64,000 bases of DNA from Ottelia alismoides. Lineage: Eukaryota > Streptophyta > Magnoliopsida > Alismatales > Hydrocharitaceae. Where the stretch lies: assembly GCA_037367405.1 (NCBI GenBank), contig JAZKJV010010526.1:1266501-1330500 (forward strand), read 5' to 3'. The position numbers and the translations under genes are program-made. The notes beneath the pieces were generated by a model, which saw only the letters and a program-made list of their open reading frames with translations, ran no database searches and was not told the origin of the DNA. Positions 44,636 to 57,433 of this stretch are shown one piece after another (position 1 is the first letter of the stretch; the number at the start of each line of letters is the position of its first letter).

Positions 44636-47600
44636 TGATGAATACCCATTCATCACTCTTTATTCTTATATTTTAGCTACAAAAACCTATGCAAATGCAT
44701 GTAGATATGTGTAAATAGGAATAATTAGCAAAAGCATGCATGTTTGTAAATACTTATAATTAGCATGTTTTTGTGCAAAAATAAAAGAATAAAGATTAAA
44801 AAGAAAAAGAGGGAAATATTTAGAATAAATATTGAGCAACCTAACCCAAGGGAGGGCTCAGCATGGGCCTGACCGCATAAAAGCCAAGTAGAGGGAGATA
44901 GGGGCTCATGTGTATATATTTTTGTAAATAAATAAAAATTATATTTTCCTCACCCAAAAATATGCTTGTATATATTGTGTATATATTTAGAAAATACTAA
45001 TAAAATTTAAAAATCAAAAGACCAAAAATATCCCTTCACCATGTGCATAGACCACCTTCTTTATTTATTTAACCTTATAATAAAATAAAATTATTTGCAG
45101 AACTTTTTGTAAATATTCTACGTTATATATTGTAAATAAAATAAATAAAAAGAATTACAACAAAAATCAAATAAAAATAACAAAAATTAAAAAAAATTAC
45201 ATGTATATAGATGTATATAACTATTTATTCTACCTATGTATATAAATAATAAAAATAAAATAAAAATAGCCTTTTATTCCTTATTTTATTCTATAAATAA
45301 ATAAAATATAAAATAGGAATAAAAATGTATAAAAATAACTAATTAAAAATCAAAATTAAGAACCCTATATTGTATATATACCTATGTATAGCTATACTAT
45401 GTGAATACCTTATTTTTATTTCCAAAAATTAATTAAAAATCACCAAAAAATAGAAAAAATTAAAACAAAAATATTTCATGTTTTGAGTTTTTAATAAATC
45501 GGCCATTTCCTATTTTATTTTGAATTTTTAAAACATTTATGACGTGGCCTTCTCTGATTGGTCCACGGGGGATGTTGACCCCCCGGTCAACTCCCCCCCT
45601 TGGACCACAGGATTGCGGATCTGCATTTGGACCCGACTTCTCGAATTTGTACCCGCTTGATCCGACTCCCGAATCCGCTAACCCCGGGCGCTAATCCGAG
45701 CCTGATCTTCCCTGATCCACGCCCGGAGGTTTGCATGGGGATCCGCGCTCCGAGCTTCACACCCGACTCCCATCTAGCCGGACCCCTAGTGGTATATAAC
45801 CTGAGCTCCGCCGCACTTCATTTCTATCTTTGGCTCTCCACTCTCACTCCTGTGACCTCCATAGCGATCCCCGAGGTGACAGCTCGCGATTGCCCTTGTC
45901 GCAGCGAGGAGGAGGTGGCCGGACCACTGATCCGGCGACGTTGCGCCGCCGTGCTCCGCCCAGTGCAGGAGCTCAAGCCTCAGGCCTTGGCGACCTTCGA
46001 GGCAACGACCAGGAGCTGCCTAAGCTTCAGCACAGTCTTCCACTCCACCCAGGTAGCATCCTAGCTCGCCTATTTAGCGTAATTTCTAGTTTCCCCCAAT
46101 TCGTAGCTCCGACGTATTCCGTTGATTCCGGCCATATCATGTACCTTTTTGATCATCGGAACACCCAGTCACCATCGCCATCCCTCCGCGCACATTCTTC
46201 GCCCATTCATTCAACCCAGCTCGCACAGGAGCTGGGGTTCGAGCTCCACCATCCTCCGCTCGCCGGAGCTCGCTCGCCCCGCCCCACAGTTCACCTTCAC
46301 GCCGCTTCATCGGGTCGAGGCACTTTGCCCTCGACCCGCGAAGCTTCTGGGCTATTTTGCAGGTCAAGAGGAGGCCATCTAAGGCCCCCTCACATCCAGG
46401 CCAGGAGCTCCCCTCCGTCGACCTCGCCGGAGCCCCTCCAGGGCTCGGCTGGGCTATCGGAGGCCACCACCAGCTGCGGGACGACATCGCCGACCTTCTC
46501 CGATCTTCGGAGGCAGCTGAGGAGGACCACAGTACGCGCACGAGGCCGGCGAAGCTCGCCGGCTGAGTGTTCTTCCAGTATCCTCCACCACCGTCCGATC
46601 GTCCTCAGAGCTCCAGTTCCAATCATCGCCGTCCATTCATCAAGGAGCAGCCACCGTCCGATCCTTTCGAGGGTAGATCTGGACCGTTAGCGCAGAGGGA
46701 GAGGCACCAGCACCTGAGCACCGTTAGATCCTCCACGTGTCTCGTTCTGCGCCATCGATCGGCCCACGTGCGGAAGGAGAGAAGCGCCAGCATCCCAGGA
46801 CCGTCCGATCAGCTACGTGGCGCACATCCAGCCGTCGACGTAATAAGGGGTAAATTACCTTAGGCCCCCTTTTAGTTTCTGTTTTACGTGTCAGTCCTGT
46901 ACATATTTTATGCATTTTATTTACGTAGGGTAAATTGCACATTGGACCTCGTGCTTGTTTATATTTGCACTTATGCCCCTGTGTATGTGAGCCACGTGCT
47001 TCGTCACGTGCTTTGTCTGGGTTATTTGCAACTCTTATCCTGTAGTTCTGGAGGTTAATGATTGAATAGAAACTTTTTGGTTATTGCATATATGCCCCTG
47101 TGAGTGTTTTTATTCCGCATGTGCGCCTTTTAGTGGGTTAATTGCATAACAGCCCCTGGACTTTTTGGTACGAGTTACCAAAAGGTCCTAAGACTTATTT
47201 TTGTTACCAGAAGGTCCCTGAGTGCCCCAGGCACGCGCCACGCGCGTGACTTGCTGGGAAAATTGCACCTGGACCCCCAGATCTTCGGGTATTTGCACTT
47301 AAGTCCCTGTGCACAGTGCCCCCTTTTGATTTTCGAATATCAAACCACCTCCAAATTCGATGAAAATTTGACACATGGCTCCTGCCATGTTGTAGGATTT
47401 TTGAGAATTTTTTAGGACATTTTTGATTTTATTTGTTATTTTTAAAAATTCAAAAACATCTATTTTAGCTACTGTCTAGGTTTAAAAATCCCAAAAAAAT
47501 ATAAATACACCCCCAAAAATTCTAAAAAAAGTAGTTACTGTTCTTTTTGTGTTTCTTGATTTTCTAGCCAATTTTGGCTATTTTTCATTGCTTAAAAACC

Positions 47601-48257
47601 CTAAAAATCTAAAAACTCCTAAAAACTCATAAAAATTATAGTAAATAATTTAAAAACCCAAAAACAATAATTTTGGTGCCCTAATTTTCCTTGTTTTCTC
47701 TAGTATACAGGAAAATTACCTCCAGGTTCCTTTGAGATCCTTAAATATTTTATTTTTGGATTTTGGTCCTGGCTGGACAGTACCATGTCTTTTTAGCACT
47801 GTTTGATTTTTAGAAAATAAAATACACCTTATAAAAATCCCAAAAATTCACCAAAAACACTTAAAAACCTAAAAAACATAAAAACAATTTTTCTTGAATT
47901 TTTGCTTGATTTTTGGTGCTTTAAATAAATTGCTCAAGTGTGCTTTTATTTGCTTTCTTTTATTTTCTCATTATATTAAAAATCCAAAAAAATATAAAAA
48001 TTATTAAAAACAACTAAAAATCCTTGTATTTTATTTTATTTTATTTTTACTACTTCGTAGGCCTCTGGCCAACCCGTGCTCCTTGTGTTCGACCCTGGGT
48101 GCTATACCAGGTTAATCTCATAGCTAGGCCGCTTTCTTTTGTGCTTGATTGATTTATTTGCTCGAGTGGTCTGATTTTTCTTGATACACTAGTCTGAGTG
48201 ACTGAGGTCGCAACGACCATTTCTATACCTTTACCTTAGTCATTTAGACGGTTATCA
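44636..48257 (+). repeat. Element B right LTR
   Basis: Nearly identical to 30537-34154, with few substitutions and a few short indels (for example a missing 'aaaa' near 47339). It starts TGATGAATACCCATTCATCA and ends GGTTATCA. Regulatory sites are kept: W-box pair 45575-45590, TATA 45793-45799. The C protease sequence resumes at 48258. Confidence 0.95.
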
Positions 48258-48880
48258 CTTACCCCATTCATTCTTGGGAGGCCTTTCTTAGAGACCGCAA
48301 AGGCTCTCTTCGATTATGATACAGGGAGGGTATCTTTTCGCGATGAGGGTGAGAAGGTACATATAGAGATGGCAAGAGATTCAAACATATCCAGTGATGC
48401 ATCTTCCGATTTCTTGAGTTCTTTAGCCACCTGCGATTACATGGATGAGGTTCGTCTTGACGACCTTGAAAGGTATCAAGTAGAGACTCAAGACTTTCTG
48501 GCGGAGGATGGGTCTGAGACTACAGTTGGCAGTTCTTCAGAAGGTTCCTTATATTTTAGTATGGACGATGAGAAACAGAGGAATCAGACTTCTGAGGAGT
48601 TTATTGCAGATCTTTTAGAGTCAAAATCTTTACACAATACCTCCACTTCAGATGATCTAGAGATAGAGCTCCATTTAGCTGAATTGTTTTCCTCTGATCA
48701 TCCTGAGGATGAGCATAGTAGCGAGTCGGATGATGTTTTAGACATCTTCTATAGTCCGACTCTAGAGCATATTGAGACGGTGGATAACTAGATTGTCAAC
48801 AAATCCACAACTGATACAGATCCCAATACACAAATAGATGAGGTTACAACAGAGCCAAAATCTACCTTACCCGAACTGAA
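48258..48880 (+). pseudogene. pro: Element C protease end and acidic linker
   Basis: Directly after B, the sequence reads LGRPFLETAKALFDYDTGRVSF, which matches LGRPFLATTKVVTDHDSGKVCF of B, and so completes the C protease that was cut at 30536. A Ser/Asp/Glu-rich linker follows (48369-48790, open for 140 codons from an internal ATG) and ends at TAG 48789. It matches the linker of A and B in place and acidity but lacks their GGT(E/D)AT repeats. Confidence 0.85.
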
Positions 48881-50405
48881 GTTGTTGCCACCAAATATGA
48901 AGTATGCTTTCCTTGTGGGTCCACATCAACAGTTTCCGATCATTATCAGTTCATCTTTGACCGAAGAACAAGAATCTTGTCTGATGGAGGTTCTTGAAAG
49001 AAACCGCAAGGCTATTGGGTGGACCGTATCTGATCTCCGCGGGATTAATCCTGCTTTGTGTTCTCATCATATATATCTCGATCATGATAGCAAACCTTCC
49101 AGAGAATTTCAGCGTAGGCTGAATCCGGTTTTACGAGAGGTTATCAATAAAGAGATTACGAAATGGTGCGAAGTAGGGTTCATTTATCCTATCTCCAACT
49201 CTGAATGGGTTAGCCCATTACATGTTGTCCCGAAGAAGTCAGGAATTCATATGATTAAGAATGAGAGTGGAGAGGAGATTCCAAAGAGAGTAACCACATC
49301 ATGGCGGGTGTGCGTTGATTACAGGAAGTTGAATGCCACAACGAAGAAGGACCACTTTCCTTTTCCTTTTATAGATCAGGTCATAGAAAAGTTGGTAGGG
49401 AAAGAATACTTCTGTTTCCTTGATGGTTAATCCGGATACAACTAGGTAACCAATGCTCCTGAAGACCAGGAGAAAACCACCTTCAGATGTCCGTTCGACA
49501 AGCATGCCTTTAGAAGGATGCTCTTTGGATTGTGCAATGCCCCTGCTACTTTCCAAAGGTGTATGCTTTCTATTTTTGCGGACATGGTCGGTGATTTTCT
49601 GGAGGTTTTTATGGATGATTTTTCAGTCTATGGTGAGTCCTTTGACAATTGTTTAGCGCACCTAGACCAGGTTCTTCAGAAATGTTGTGAGGTAGATCTC
49701 GTTCTATCTTGGGAAAAGAGCCATTTTATGGTTACACACAGGATTGTGTTGGGGCACGTCATCACCCAGCGAGGCATGGAGGTTGACCCTGCCAAGGTGG
49801 ATGTCATCAAGCACCGCGAACCACCATCCAACATTAAGCAGTTACGATCATTTCTAGGGCATGTCGGTTTTTACCGACAGTTTATCTAGGATTTTTCCAA
49901 GATTACCCGACCGTTAATTGAGTTATTAGGTAAAGACATCGAGTTCTTGTTAGATGATAAATGTCTTAATGCCTTCCTCACATTCAAGGAGATGATTATC
50001 AGTGCTCCTGTCCTACAACCACCTGATCGGTCTCTACCCTTTGAGATCACGACGGATGCTTCGGATTTTGTGGCCGTGGTTGTATTAGGATAGAGGAGGA
50101 ATGGACTTCTTGTTGCCATCCACTATGCCAGCAGAACCTTAGATGATGCTCAGCGAAATTACACAGTGGCAGAAAAGGAGATGTTGGCAGTAGTGTTCGC
50201 ATTAGATAAATTCAGATCTTATCTTCTTAGATCCAAAATCATAGTTTATATAGATCATTCAACTATCCGGTTTTTGATGGAAAAGAAGGATGCCAAGGCA
50301 CGCCTTCTTCGATGGATTCTTTTACTTCGGGAATTCGATTTGGATATTAAAGACAAACCTGGAGTAAAGAATGTGGTAGCTGATCACCTCTCCCGATTAC
50401 AGATA
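48881..50405 (+). pseudogene. pol: Element C reverse transcriptase and RNase H (broken by stops)
   Basis: RT motifs: SREFQRRLNPVLREV, WVSPLHVVPKKSG, WRVCVDYRKLN, FCFLDG, then TAA at about 49428 where A and B have a Tyr codon, and a second stop a few codons on. FGLCNAPATFQRC and FMDDFSVYG (49608 on) follow in frame. More stops lie at about 49888 and 50091; the latter is the same Gln codon that is TAG in A (20828). RNase H keeps [33 protein letters not shown] and VADHLSRL (to about 50399). This is an old, inactive copy, but it shows the full RNase H length that A lacks. Confidence 0.88.
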
Positions 50406-51783
50406 GAGAAGCCTTTAGATGAGTACATGCTAGAAATTGCAGAGAGATTTCCTGACGAGAGCATCTTTGCAGTTACCGAGCTTCCATGGTATGCAGATAT
50501 AGTGAATTTTCTTGTTACGTAGAAAAGTCCTCTGGGTTGGCCAAAGAATCGAGTTGATAGACTAGTTTCTAAGGCACGATACTACCATTGGGAGGATCCG
50601 ATTCTTTTTCGTGAAGGATTGGATTGTGTTTACAGGAGTTGTATTCCTCAGGAGGAATATAATAGTATCCTCACATTGTGACATTCTTTAGAGGCAGGGG
50701 TACATCACTCAGGGAAGAGGACAGTGCAGATGGTACTTCAGAGTGGATTATGGTGGCCGACTCTTACTAGAGATGCCTACACATTTGTGAAGAGTTGCCC
50801 AGATTGTCAAAGAGTAGTAGGGACAGTCAGTGCTAGAGATGCAATGCTGATGCGACCTGTCATTATTTGCGAGATCTTTGACGCATGGGGCATAGATTTC
50901 ATGGGACCGTTCCCTTCCAGCAGCGGCTTTGAGTACATTCTTTTCGCTATATATTACGTTAGTAGATGGGTGGAGGCTATACTCGCACGAACCGCATATA
51001 GTAAGATAGTTTGCATGTTCCTAAGGGAACACATTATTTCACAGTTTCAGGATTCCACGTATTCTTATTTCTAAGTGGGGTAGCCATTTCATTAATAAGG
51101 AGGTCAAAAAGCTGGTGAAGCAATACAACATTGATCACAGAGTAGGTTCTCCTTATCACCCACAGATGAACGCCATGGCTGAAGTCTCAAACAGGGAGGA
51201 GAAATGAATTCTCCAGAAATTAGTACGATCAGATAGGAAGAACTGGTCGCAACTTCTAGATCAGGTTCTTTGGGCATATCGTACTGTATATAAAACTCCC
51301 TTAGGTACTTCACCATTCAGACTGGTTTATAGAAAGCCATGCCATTTGCCCGTAGAGATAATGCACAAATCTGAATGGGTTATTCGAGAAATTTTATTTG
51401 ATGCACAGAAAGCATGAGCCAAGAGAAAGATTGATCTGAATGAGATGATAGAAATTCGAAATGAGGCATACGAGAACACTCTCATTTATAAGGATAAAGT
51501 GAAGAAATGGCATGATACACATATTCGGCACAAGAGCTTTGTTCCAGGGCAGAAAGTCTGGTTGTTCAATGCTAGATTGAGAATTTTTCCTGGAAAATTG
51601 AAAAGCAAGTGGGAAGGACCTTACATAGTCAGAACGGTGCGCGACAATGGAAGTATAGCAACATCAGATGTGTCACCTGGTGTAGAGCGGTTCGTGGTTA
51701 ACGGGCAGATGCTGAAGCACTTCGTCGAGACTACTGATCATCTGGCCCGTATTGAAGTGATCTATTTTGTACAAGACTCGTGA
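50406..51783 (+). pseudogene. pol: Element C integrase (broken)
   Basis: Stops occur at about 50521 and 50680 and a frameshift near 51050. Recognisable parts: WPTLTRDAYTFVKSCPDCQR (zinc region end), GIDFMGPFPSSSGFEYIL (first Asp, about 50890), then KWGSHF in place of SDGGSHF, so the second catalytic Asp is lost, and MAEVSNREE (Glu) near 51177. KLKSKWEGPYIVRTVRDNGS is the GPY/F-type module (51597-51655). The C-terminal end VNGQMLKHFVE is kept and the frame ends at TGA 51781-51783. Confidence 0.86.
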
Positions 51784-52168
51784 TCATTCTTTCACTTCAT
51801 CTCATCATGTGTAAAGACTTTTGAGCCATTCTATTTTTGGAGATCCGCAACACTTGTATATTCCTCGTAGACCACAATAGTCCCTATTTTCGCTCGTCTT
51901 CTATGCTTAGGATACCATATCCTAAGTATAGGGGGGACCGATTGTTCGTTGATTAGCATTTTATATTTTGTTCTTATTCTTTTGTATATCCTTTCTTTTT
52001 CACAAATCACTGGTCTCCGATTTTTAGCTACACTCTTTTCTATACTTAGGATGCATTATCCTAAGTATAGGGGGGACCGTGTGATTTCAATGATTTCGTT
52101 TTATTTATTCCTTTTGTTCCTTCGTTGTATACTCTTTTTACTCAGTCACCTCGTTTTTGGTCTTCCAT

Positions 52169-52198
52169 TATACTTACGATGACCTGATCGTAAGTATA
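52169..52198 (+). repeat. 3' module hairpin 3 of C, with compensatory pair
   Basis: TATACTTACGAT / ATCGTAAGTATA, a 12-bp stem. Other copies have TATACTTAGGAT / ATCCTAAGTATA, so both sides of one pair changed together. Confidence 0.85.
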
Positions 52199-53911
52199 GG
52201 GGGGTGGGGGGGTTGACTGACTTGCATTCTCTATTCTTTTTCACCCACTTTTACTTAGCACGAGTTATGTCCTCCTTTTTCTCTTTTGACGCTATGTGGA
52301 CATAGCACAAGCTACGTATAGGGGGTGTGTATATTGTATATATACTTTTGTCCATAACTCGTACTTTTATGTATTTTCTATATCTATAAAATCCACAAAA
52401 AGTGAGTGAGGGGTAATTTAAAATCCATTTATACCTTTATTTATTACTTATAAAACACTTGTAAATAAGTAAAATATGTCTAAAATCTGTATTTAAAATC
52501 TATAATTAAAATATGTTTTTAGAATATGTATTTAAAATTTGTATAATACTTATTTAAAACTCTATCTATTAAAACATGTGTAAAAATCATTTAACCCTTG
52601 TAAAATTCTCTGTAGATAAAGTCTGTAAAGTACATTAGATATTCAACTCAAATAAAATATATCTTGTAAAAAAACTTCTTAATAAAAATAAGAAAATCCA
52701 TAAAAAAATAAAAAGTCCTAAATGTCATAAAAAATACAAAAGCCTTAAAATTCATAAAAATGAGTAAAATTCAGAAAAATATACCTCACAAAAATATGGT
52801 TGCATTTGCATTCACATTTTTCAGAATAAGTTTGATTTCTAGAACTAAGGATTAAGTCTAGTCTAAAGGATGGAGCTTGATCATGGCCTTTAACTTTCGT
52901 TGTAAGGAGCCTAGTTAGGATCTGGAATTTAGACTCTTCAGGTCTTGTGACTTAAAATCTTTGGGTTCCATAAGACCATATTTGGGAAATCAATTCATAT
53001 GTGCTTAAGTAGACCATTTGGTGTCATCCGTACAACTCTACACCAGTAAACCAATCTAGAACACATGCACTCTGCACTTAGCTCGACTTGCATGGAGTTG
53101 CGAAGGGCAGTACATCTTGGTAGTGCATTTCTATCCTTGTCTTTGCAGCATTGACGTCTAAAGACGAGTGAGATTGGGGTTGTGATAGTCGCTTCGGATG
53201 AGGGAAGGATCTGCTGACAACCTCAAAAAAGGGACGGAACAAATGATGCTATATCCGTTGAGGCACAAAAAGATGAATGCAGTGCAAGCAAATTACAAAG
53301 CCAAATCAAAGAATAAGCCACCAAATACAAATATGATCACAATGGTCCAAGCTTCCACCAAAAATGCCTGCACATCTTAGCAGAGACTTAGATACTCCGG
53401 TTGAGCTTCACAAGGAGATGCGTCTACACTGGTCGTACTCCACTTCTTTTCTCATTCTTCTACTTTCTCTCTATACTCGATTGTGGACATAGCACGAACT
53501 GACCTCAGAAGGGAATACCTCCCTCCCCGAGGAAAGCGTAGCTGGATAAGGAAGAAATAGAAGTGTATAGCTGGGATGGACAATTTCTTCCTTTCTTTAA
53601 GCAGGGAGAGCTAAATCAATTCACACACTATACAAATTGACTTTAAGGATGATAGAATTTGCGATATGAATAAGTGAGTCTAAACTAGCTGATGAAGTGA
53701 TCTTGAATAACGATTTGTGGAACCTTGAGGACTGTTGAGGATAAAATCCTAATCCTAGTTAAGGATCCGACAAAATGCTTGTTTCAGGCCCGATCGAGCT
53801 CTGTCCTTTGTCTGTTCTCATGAATTGGTTTAGGAAAAAAAATTCATTCTAACTTTCTTTCTTTTTCAGTTACTTTTCAAATAAGTGTTTGCTAAGGGAC
53901 TAGCAAAGTTT

Positions 53912-53923
53912 AAGTATAGGGGG
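53912..53923 (+). promoter_or_regulatory. Polypurine tract of C
   Basis: AAGTATAGGGGG, one T before the right LTR start at 53925. Confidence 0.88.
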
Positions 53924-53924
53924 T

Positions 53925-56900
53925 TGATAAATCCATGATTCATTAACTTTTGTTTCGTATTTAATCTTAAAACCCTTAACAAATACTTGTAAATATACAT
54001 TAATTCTCATCCTTTATAAAAACATCATTCATAAGTAAAAATGCATTTTTATAAATCAAAAACATGTAAATAAATAAAGAACAAAGAAAAGAAAATAATG
54101 TAGATTGTAAATATGTATACATGTACAATATGACTCATAAATATAAATATAGCTGCAAGGTATATTTATAACCTAACCTCCGAGACCAAGTCAGCATGGA
54201 TTGGTTGACAAACCAATAAGTAGGGGGAGATAAGGAAAGAAAACCATAAAAATAAATTAAGACACACTTCACACATTGTTCACTATTTATCAAATAAATA
54301 CAAAACTTCATTGATTTTTAATTAATTTATATGTATATATTTTTCACCAAACTCTTTCCTAATTATTCCTAAAAAAGTATATAAACATACAAAAATAAGT
54401 TAAAAATATTATATTGTACATATACCAAGAAATCCTACTTTTAAGTTGTCAAATTCTCAACTTCCGAACGTCATAACTCCTTCATACGAACTCCAAATTC
54501 ACTCTACTCACCTTTAAAGTTCATAAAATAATATTCTCTAATTAATAGAGGTGGTTTCATTGAATTCGGAGCCCGTTTGCAAAAATGTCAGTTTTGGGAC
54601 CTAATAACAACGGGGTTTCTGGGCTATTTATTTTATTTAGAACATACTATTTATAATTCCATTAATTTTATAATTTCTACTAATTTTCATGATATTGCAT
54701 TTCCATCATAATTTATTTCAGAATTTTTGGAGCTTATTTATCATTTTAATAAAATCCAAAACCCTAATTTATATATATAAATGAACTGGATAAATTATAC
54801 TTGTATTTATTAATATATGTAAACAAATTTATTAAAATACCTAAAAATTCACATAACCCTTATTTATTATTCTATAAATTAAGAAAATACAAAATTAATA
54901 TTTACTTTTTTATTTTTTAAATTAAAAATTCAAAATCTATTTATCTATATCTATTTATTAATATAATATTTATATTTCGTATTATAATTATTGTTTATAA
55001 AAAGTAATGATTTTAAAATTTAGATAATTAAATTATTTACATTTCTTATTTTTATGCCTAATTAAAATAACGTAATTTAATATTTATTATTGAATTTCTA
55101 AGTAATTTACGCATCTGGACACCTAGGTGCTAACACGTGTCAGCACCTGGTGCATCTTCTCCAAGAAGACGGTTCTACCTTCTGTTCCAACCGGCCATCT
55201 TCACCAAATTTTCACACACGTTCTATAACCTCTTCAGGCGATCTACTCAACTAAATCTCTTCTCCTAACAACCACCTCACTCGGCCACCCTTGGATCAAA
55301 CTTGAAGCCCACGAAATCTCCCTATAAATGCCCTCAAAGTTGGATGATTCCAACTGACTTTTCCACAAACACCTGAAGCTAATATCCAGTGGCTGATCCC
55401 CTCTCTTCCCAGCCATGCTCCGCTCGCTCGGGAGGTGACAGCTCCGATCAAGGAGGACCGCTTGGAAGGAGGAACATTGGGGAGGAGTTCCAAGGCATCA
55501 TCCTCGCCTTGCATCGCCGTCGTGTACGCGTGGAGGTCCGGGAAGCCGACCCGTCGAGCGACGACAACAGTGCTTCTACACCCTGCAACTTCACAGGTAC
55601 TCGCCCATCTTTTCCATTTTTTTTCTTGACATTCGTGCTACGATTAGCGTGGTTAAGCACGTCATTAGGACGCTTAATCCTTCATCTTCAACGCCCATAC
55701 AAATCACAAAATTCATTCATTTCAAAAATGAATTAAATCGCCTCTCAATTCTTGCGATCATTTACGCACATTTCATTTATGCTGGAAATACATTTTTGAT
55801 CTTGCAAAACTTAATCTGTCGGCCGATTTTTCCGCAAATCAAGCACGTAGCGTTTATCTTTGCAGATCCAACTACCTTCTGGAGTGATTCCAAGACGATG
55901 GGAATCTTCAATCATCACGCAAAGCTCCATTGGAGAAGGAGCAACCACTTCTTCCATTTCTAGGAGCAGCTAGATCGTCCATCTTCTTCGATCGATTCCC
56001 GTCTTTCTCCGCCACCTCCTGCCGTGTTCACCCGTAGGCGAGCTCGAGGGGTGGAGGAGCCACCCCTCTGGCCCTACAGGAGGCCCAAGCTTCATTCCGA
56101 TCTACGGCAAGAATTCGGAAAAGATGCCACCTTCGCTACCTGTGTCAACCGTCTGAAGAATAACCCAAGAACAATCAGTGTATACTTTGTTGACACGTGG
56201 TAGGCGTGAACGGTCCAGATCCAGCGCCACGTTCTAATCTCCGCCGTCCAAGCCGAATCGGTGGAAAAATTGCATATTAAGCCCAGACAGCTTCCAGAGA
56301 TTTCAAAGCGCCTCCAGAGTTTCCGGAAATTGCGTTTAGGTCCCTCTGCAGGGACCTAATTACAATAACTTCATATTTTTCTTACAATTCTGTCCCTGGC
56401 CGTGGACTTACCTACATAACTTTATTAGTTTTTCTTGCTTTTCTACCCCTGCACTGTAAGGTGATTTTGGATGCATTTTCTACACTATTTTTCCTAGAAC
56501 TTTTTAGGGTAGTTACACAACTACCCTAGCGATGTTTTTCATTAATTTTTGCATGTTTTCATTGTTTTTTCATCGTGTTTTGATTTGTTGAATACCGCTT
56601 CCATTTTGCTTTGTTTTTGAGTCTTTTTCGAGCTCGTTGCTCGCTCGATTTACCTAAAATATAATATCACATATATTTCACCGATTTCTTACATATTATA
56701 TTGTAGGTAAATTGATTGAAAAATATCACTTTGAATAATTAAATAAAAGATTGAAAAATAAAACCGAATAAAAGCTTAAAAATCTACTCGTTTCGAGAAG
56801 AGATAAAAAAATCACAAAAAAATAGTTTTCACCCAAAAATCAAGATATCTCTATTCTGCCTCCTTGTGTTCGACCCAAGCACACTTACCTGGCTAAATAT

Positions 56901-57062
56901 AGAGTGTAAGGTTTTAAAATAGGAGAGAAGCCTATTGATTCATCTTTTCTTTCACTCCCTCCTATTTTAAAAACGAATTTTTGTTTGATGTAAACTCGAG
57001 TTTCTTTGCGGTTTTCTACACCGACTAATCAATTAACCGCAATCGGATCCTAGCTCGCATCA
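53925..57062 (+). repeat. Element C right LTR
   Basis: It starts TGATAAATCCATGATTCATT and ends CGCATCA. Collinear with the left LTR: U3 block with 'gtcagcatggattgg' and 'agtagggggagataag' (54190-54234), G-box palindrome with one mismatch (55126-55147), TATA (55323-55329), GC-richer part to about 56260, 'aggtccctctgcagggacctaatta' type motif (about 56338) and 'ccttgtgttcgacccaagc' (about 56861). Substitution level against the left LTR is visibly higher than for A or B. Confidence 0.92.
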
Positions 57063-57433
57063 CTCGCGAATAAGGCATACGATCTCGTGTGATGTGATTA
57101 GGAGTTCCCTTGCTTGTACAACTACTTGGATTGAGAGATCCCCGCGACTCATCCTCATGCTCGCAAGCGTCTCCTCCGAAGGTCGGACTTGATACAGGGG
57201 GCTTCTTCTCTTAGAAGCTCGATCACAACAACGCTACAACATGTGTTCCTATATCTACATGTGGTTAGCAGAAACGATTCATAAATGGTTTATGGATCAT
57301 TTGGTTTTGTCATTTATTTTTTTTAAAAAAATTCTGCTGTACAGAGCTACTAGTATGACTAGTCACTCTTGATCGTATATGATATGATCATCACGCTTCC
57401 GTGATGCGCTTAAGGATCCTCCCGTATCCTTCA
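57063..57433 (+). repeat. Element D left LTR, segment 3 of 3
   Basis: It begins with CTCGC, the right target-site copy of C, and ends CCGTATCCTTCA. It matches about 60440-60798 of the right D LTR, for example 'atcaccacgcttcc(g/a)tgatgcgcttaagga' near both ends. With the other two segments it makes a left LTR of about 2.5 kb. Confidence 0.78.

Larger units (their letters stand above)
30537..48257 (+). mobile_element. Element B: near-full Athila-type Ty3/gypsy element, 17.7 kb
   Basis: LTRs at 30537-34154 and 44636-48257 (3618 and 3622 bp), exact tRNA-Asp primer site, leader, gag-pol, 3' region and polypurine tract, in the same order and family as A. The LTR pair is very similar, with fewer differences than A's, so B looks younger. 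No clear 5-bp target duplication: the left flank is ACACG and the right flank CTTAC. Gag-pol carries stop codons (36066, 36147, 36555, 36843, 37038, 40597, 41323) and frameshifts near 38005 and 40265. RNase H and integrase motifs are complete, unlike RNase H in A. Confidence 0.94.
51784..53924 (+). other. Non-coding 3' region of C with hairpin/polypurine modules
   Basis: Same plan as A and B. Hairpins: 51901-51931, 52040-52070, 52169-52198 (with a G-C to C-G swap in the stem) and a long-range one at 52252-52318, each followed by GGGGG. An AT-rich stretch with 'tgtaaa' motifs spans 52380-52800. From 52850 to 53830 there is low but clear similarity to the A and B region ('gatggagcttgatcatgg', 'agaagggaatacct', 'ccgaggaaag'). 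The hairpin TTTGCTA-AGGGAC-TAGCAAA (53888-53907) precedes the polypurine tract. No gene is supported. Confidence 0.78.
5507..57062 (+). mobile_element. Element C: old Athila-type Ty3/gypsy element interrupted by A and B
   Basis: C has LTRs at 5507-8596 and 53925-57062, a mutated tRNA-Asp primer site, a leader, a decayed gag-pol and a 3' region with a polypurine tract. Without A and B it is about 16.1 kb. The flanks are CCCGC (5502-5506) and CTCGC (57063-57067), a 5-bp target duplication with one mismatch. Gag is split by A between 10453 and 28165; the protease region is split by B between 30536 and 48258. Rejoined across these points, the conserved gag and protease order continues. Many stop codons and frameshifts mark it as long inactive. 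Family: gypsy/Athila, from its pol motifs, primer site and lack of a chromodomain. Confidence 0.9.

Noticed and set aside
51949..52182. 77-codon hydrophobic frame in the C 3' region as an env-like transmembrane piece
   Set aside because: The hydrophobic character comes from T-rich DNA between hairpin modules; A and B do not share it.
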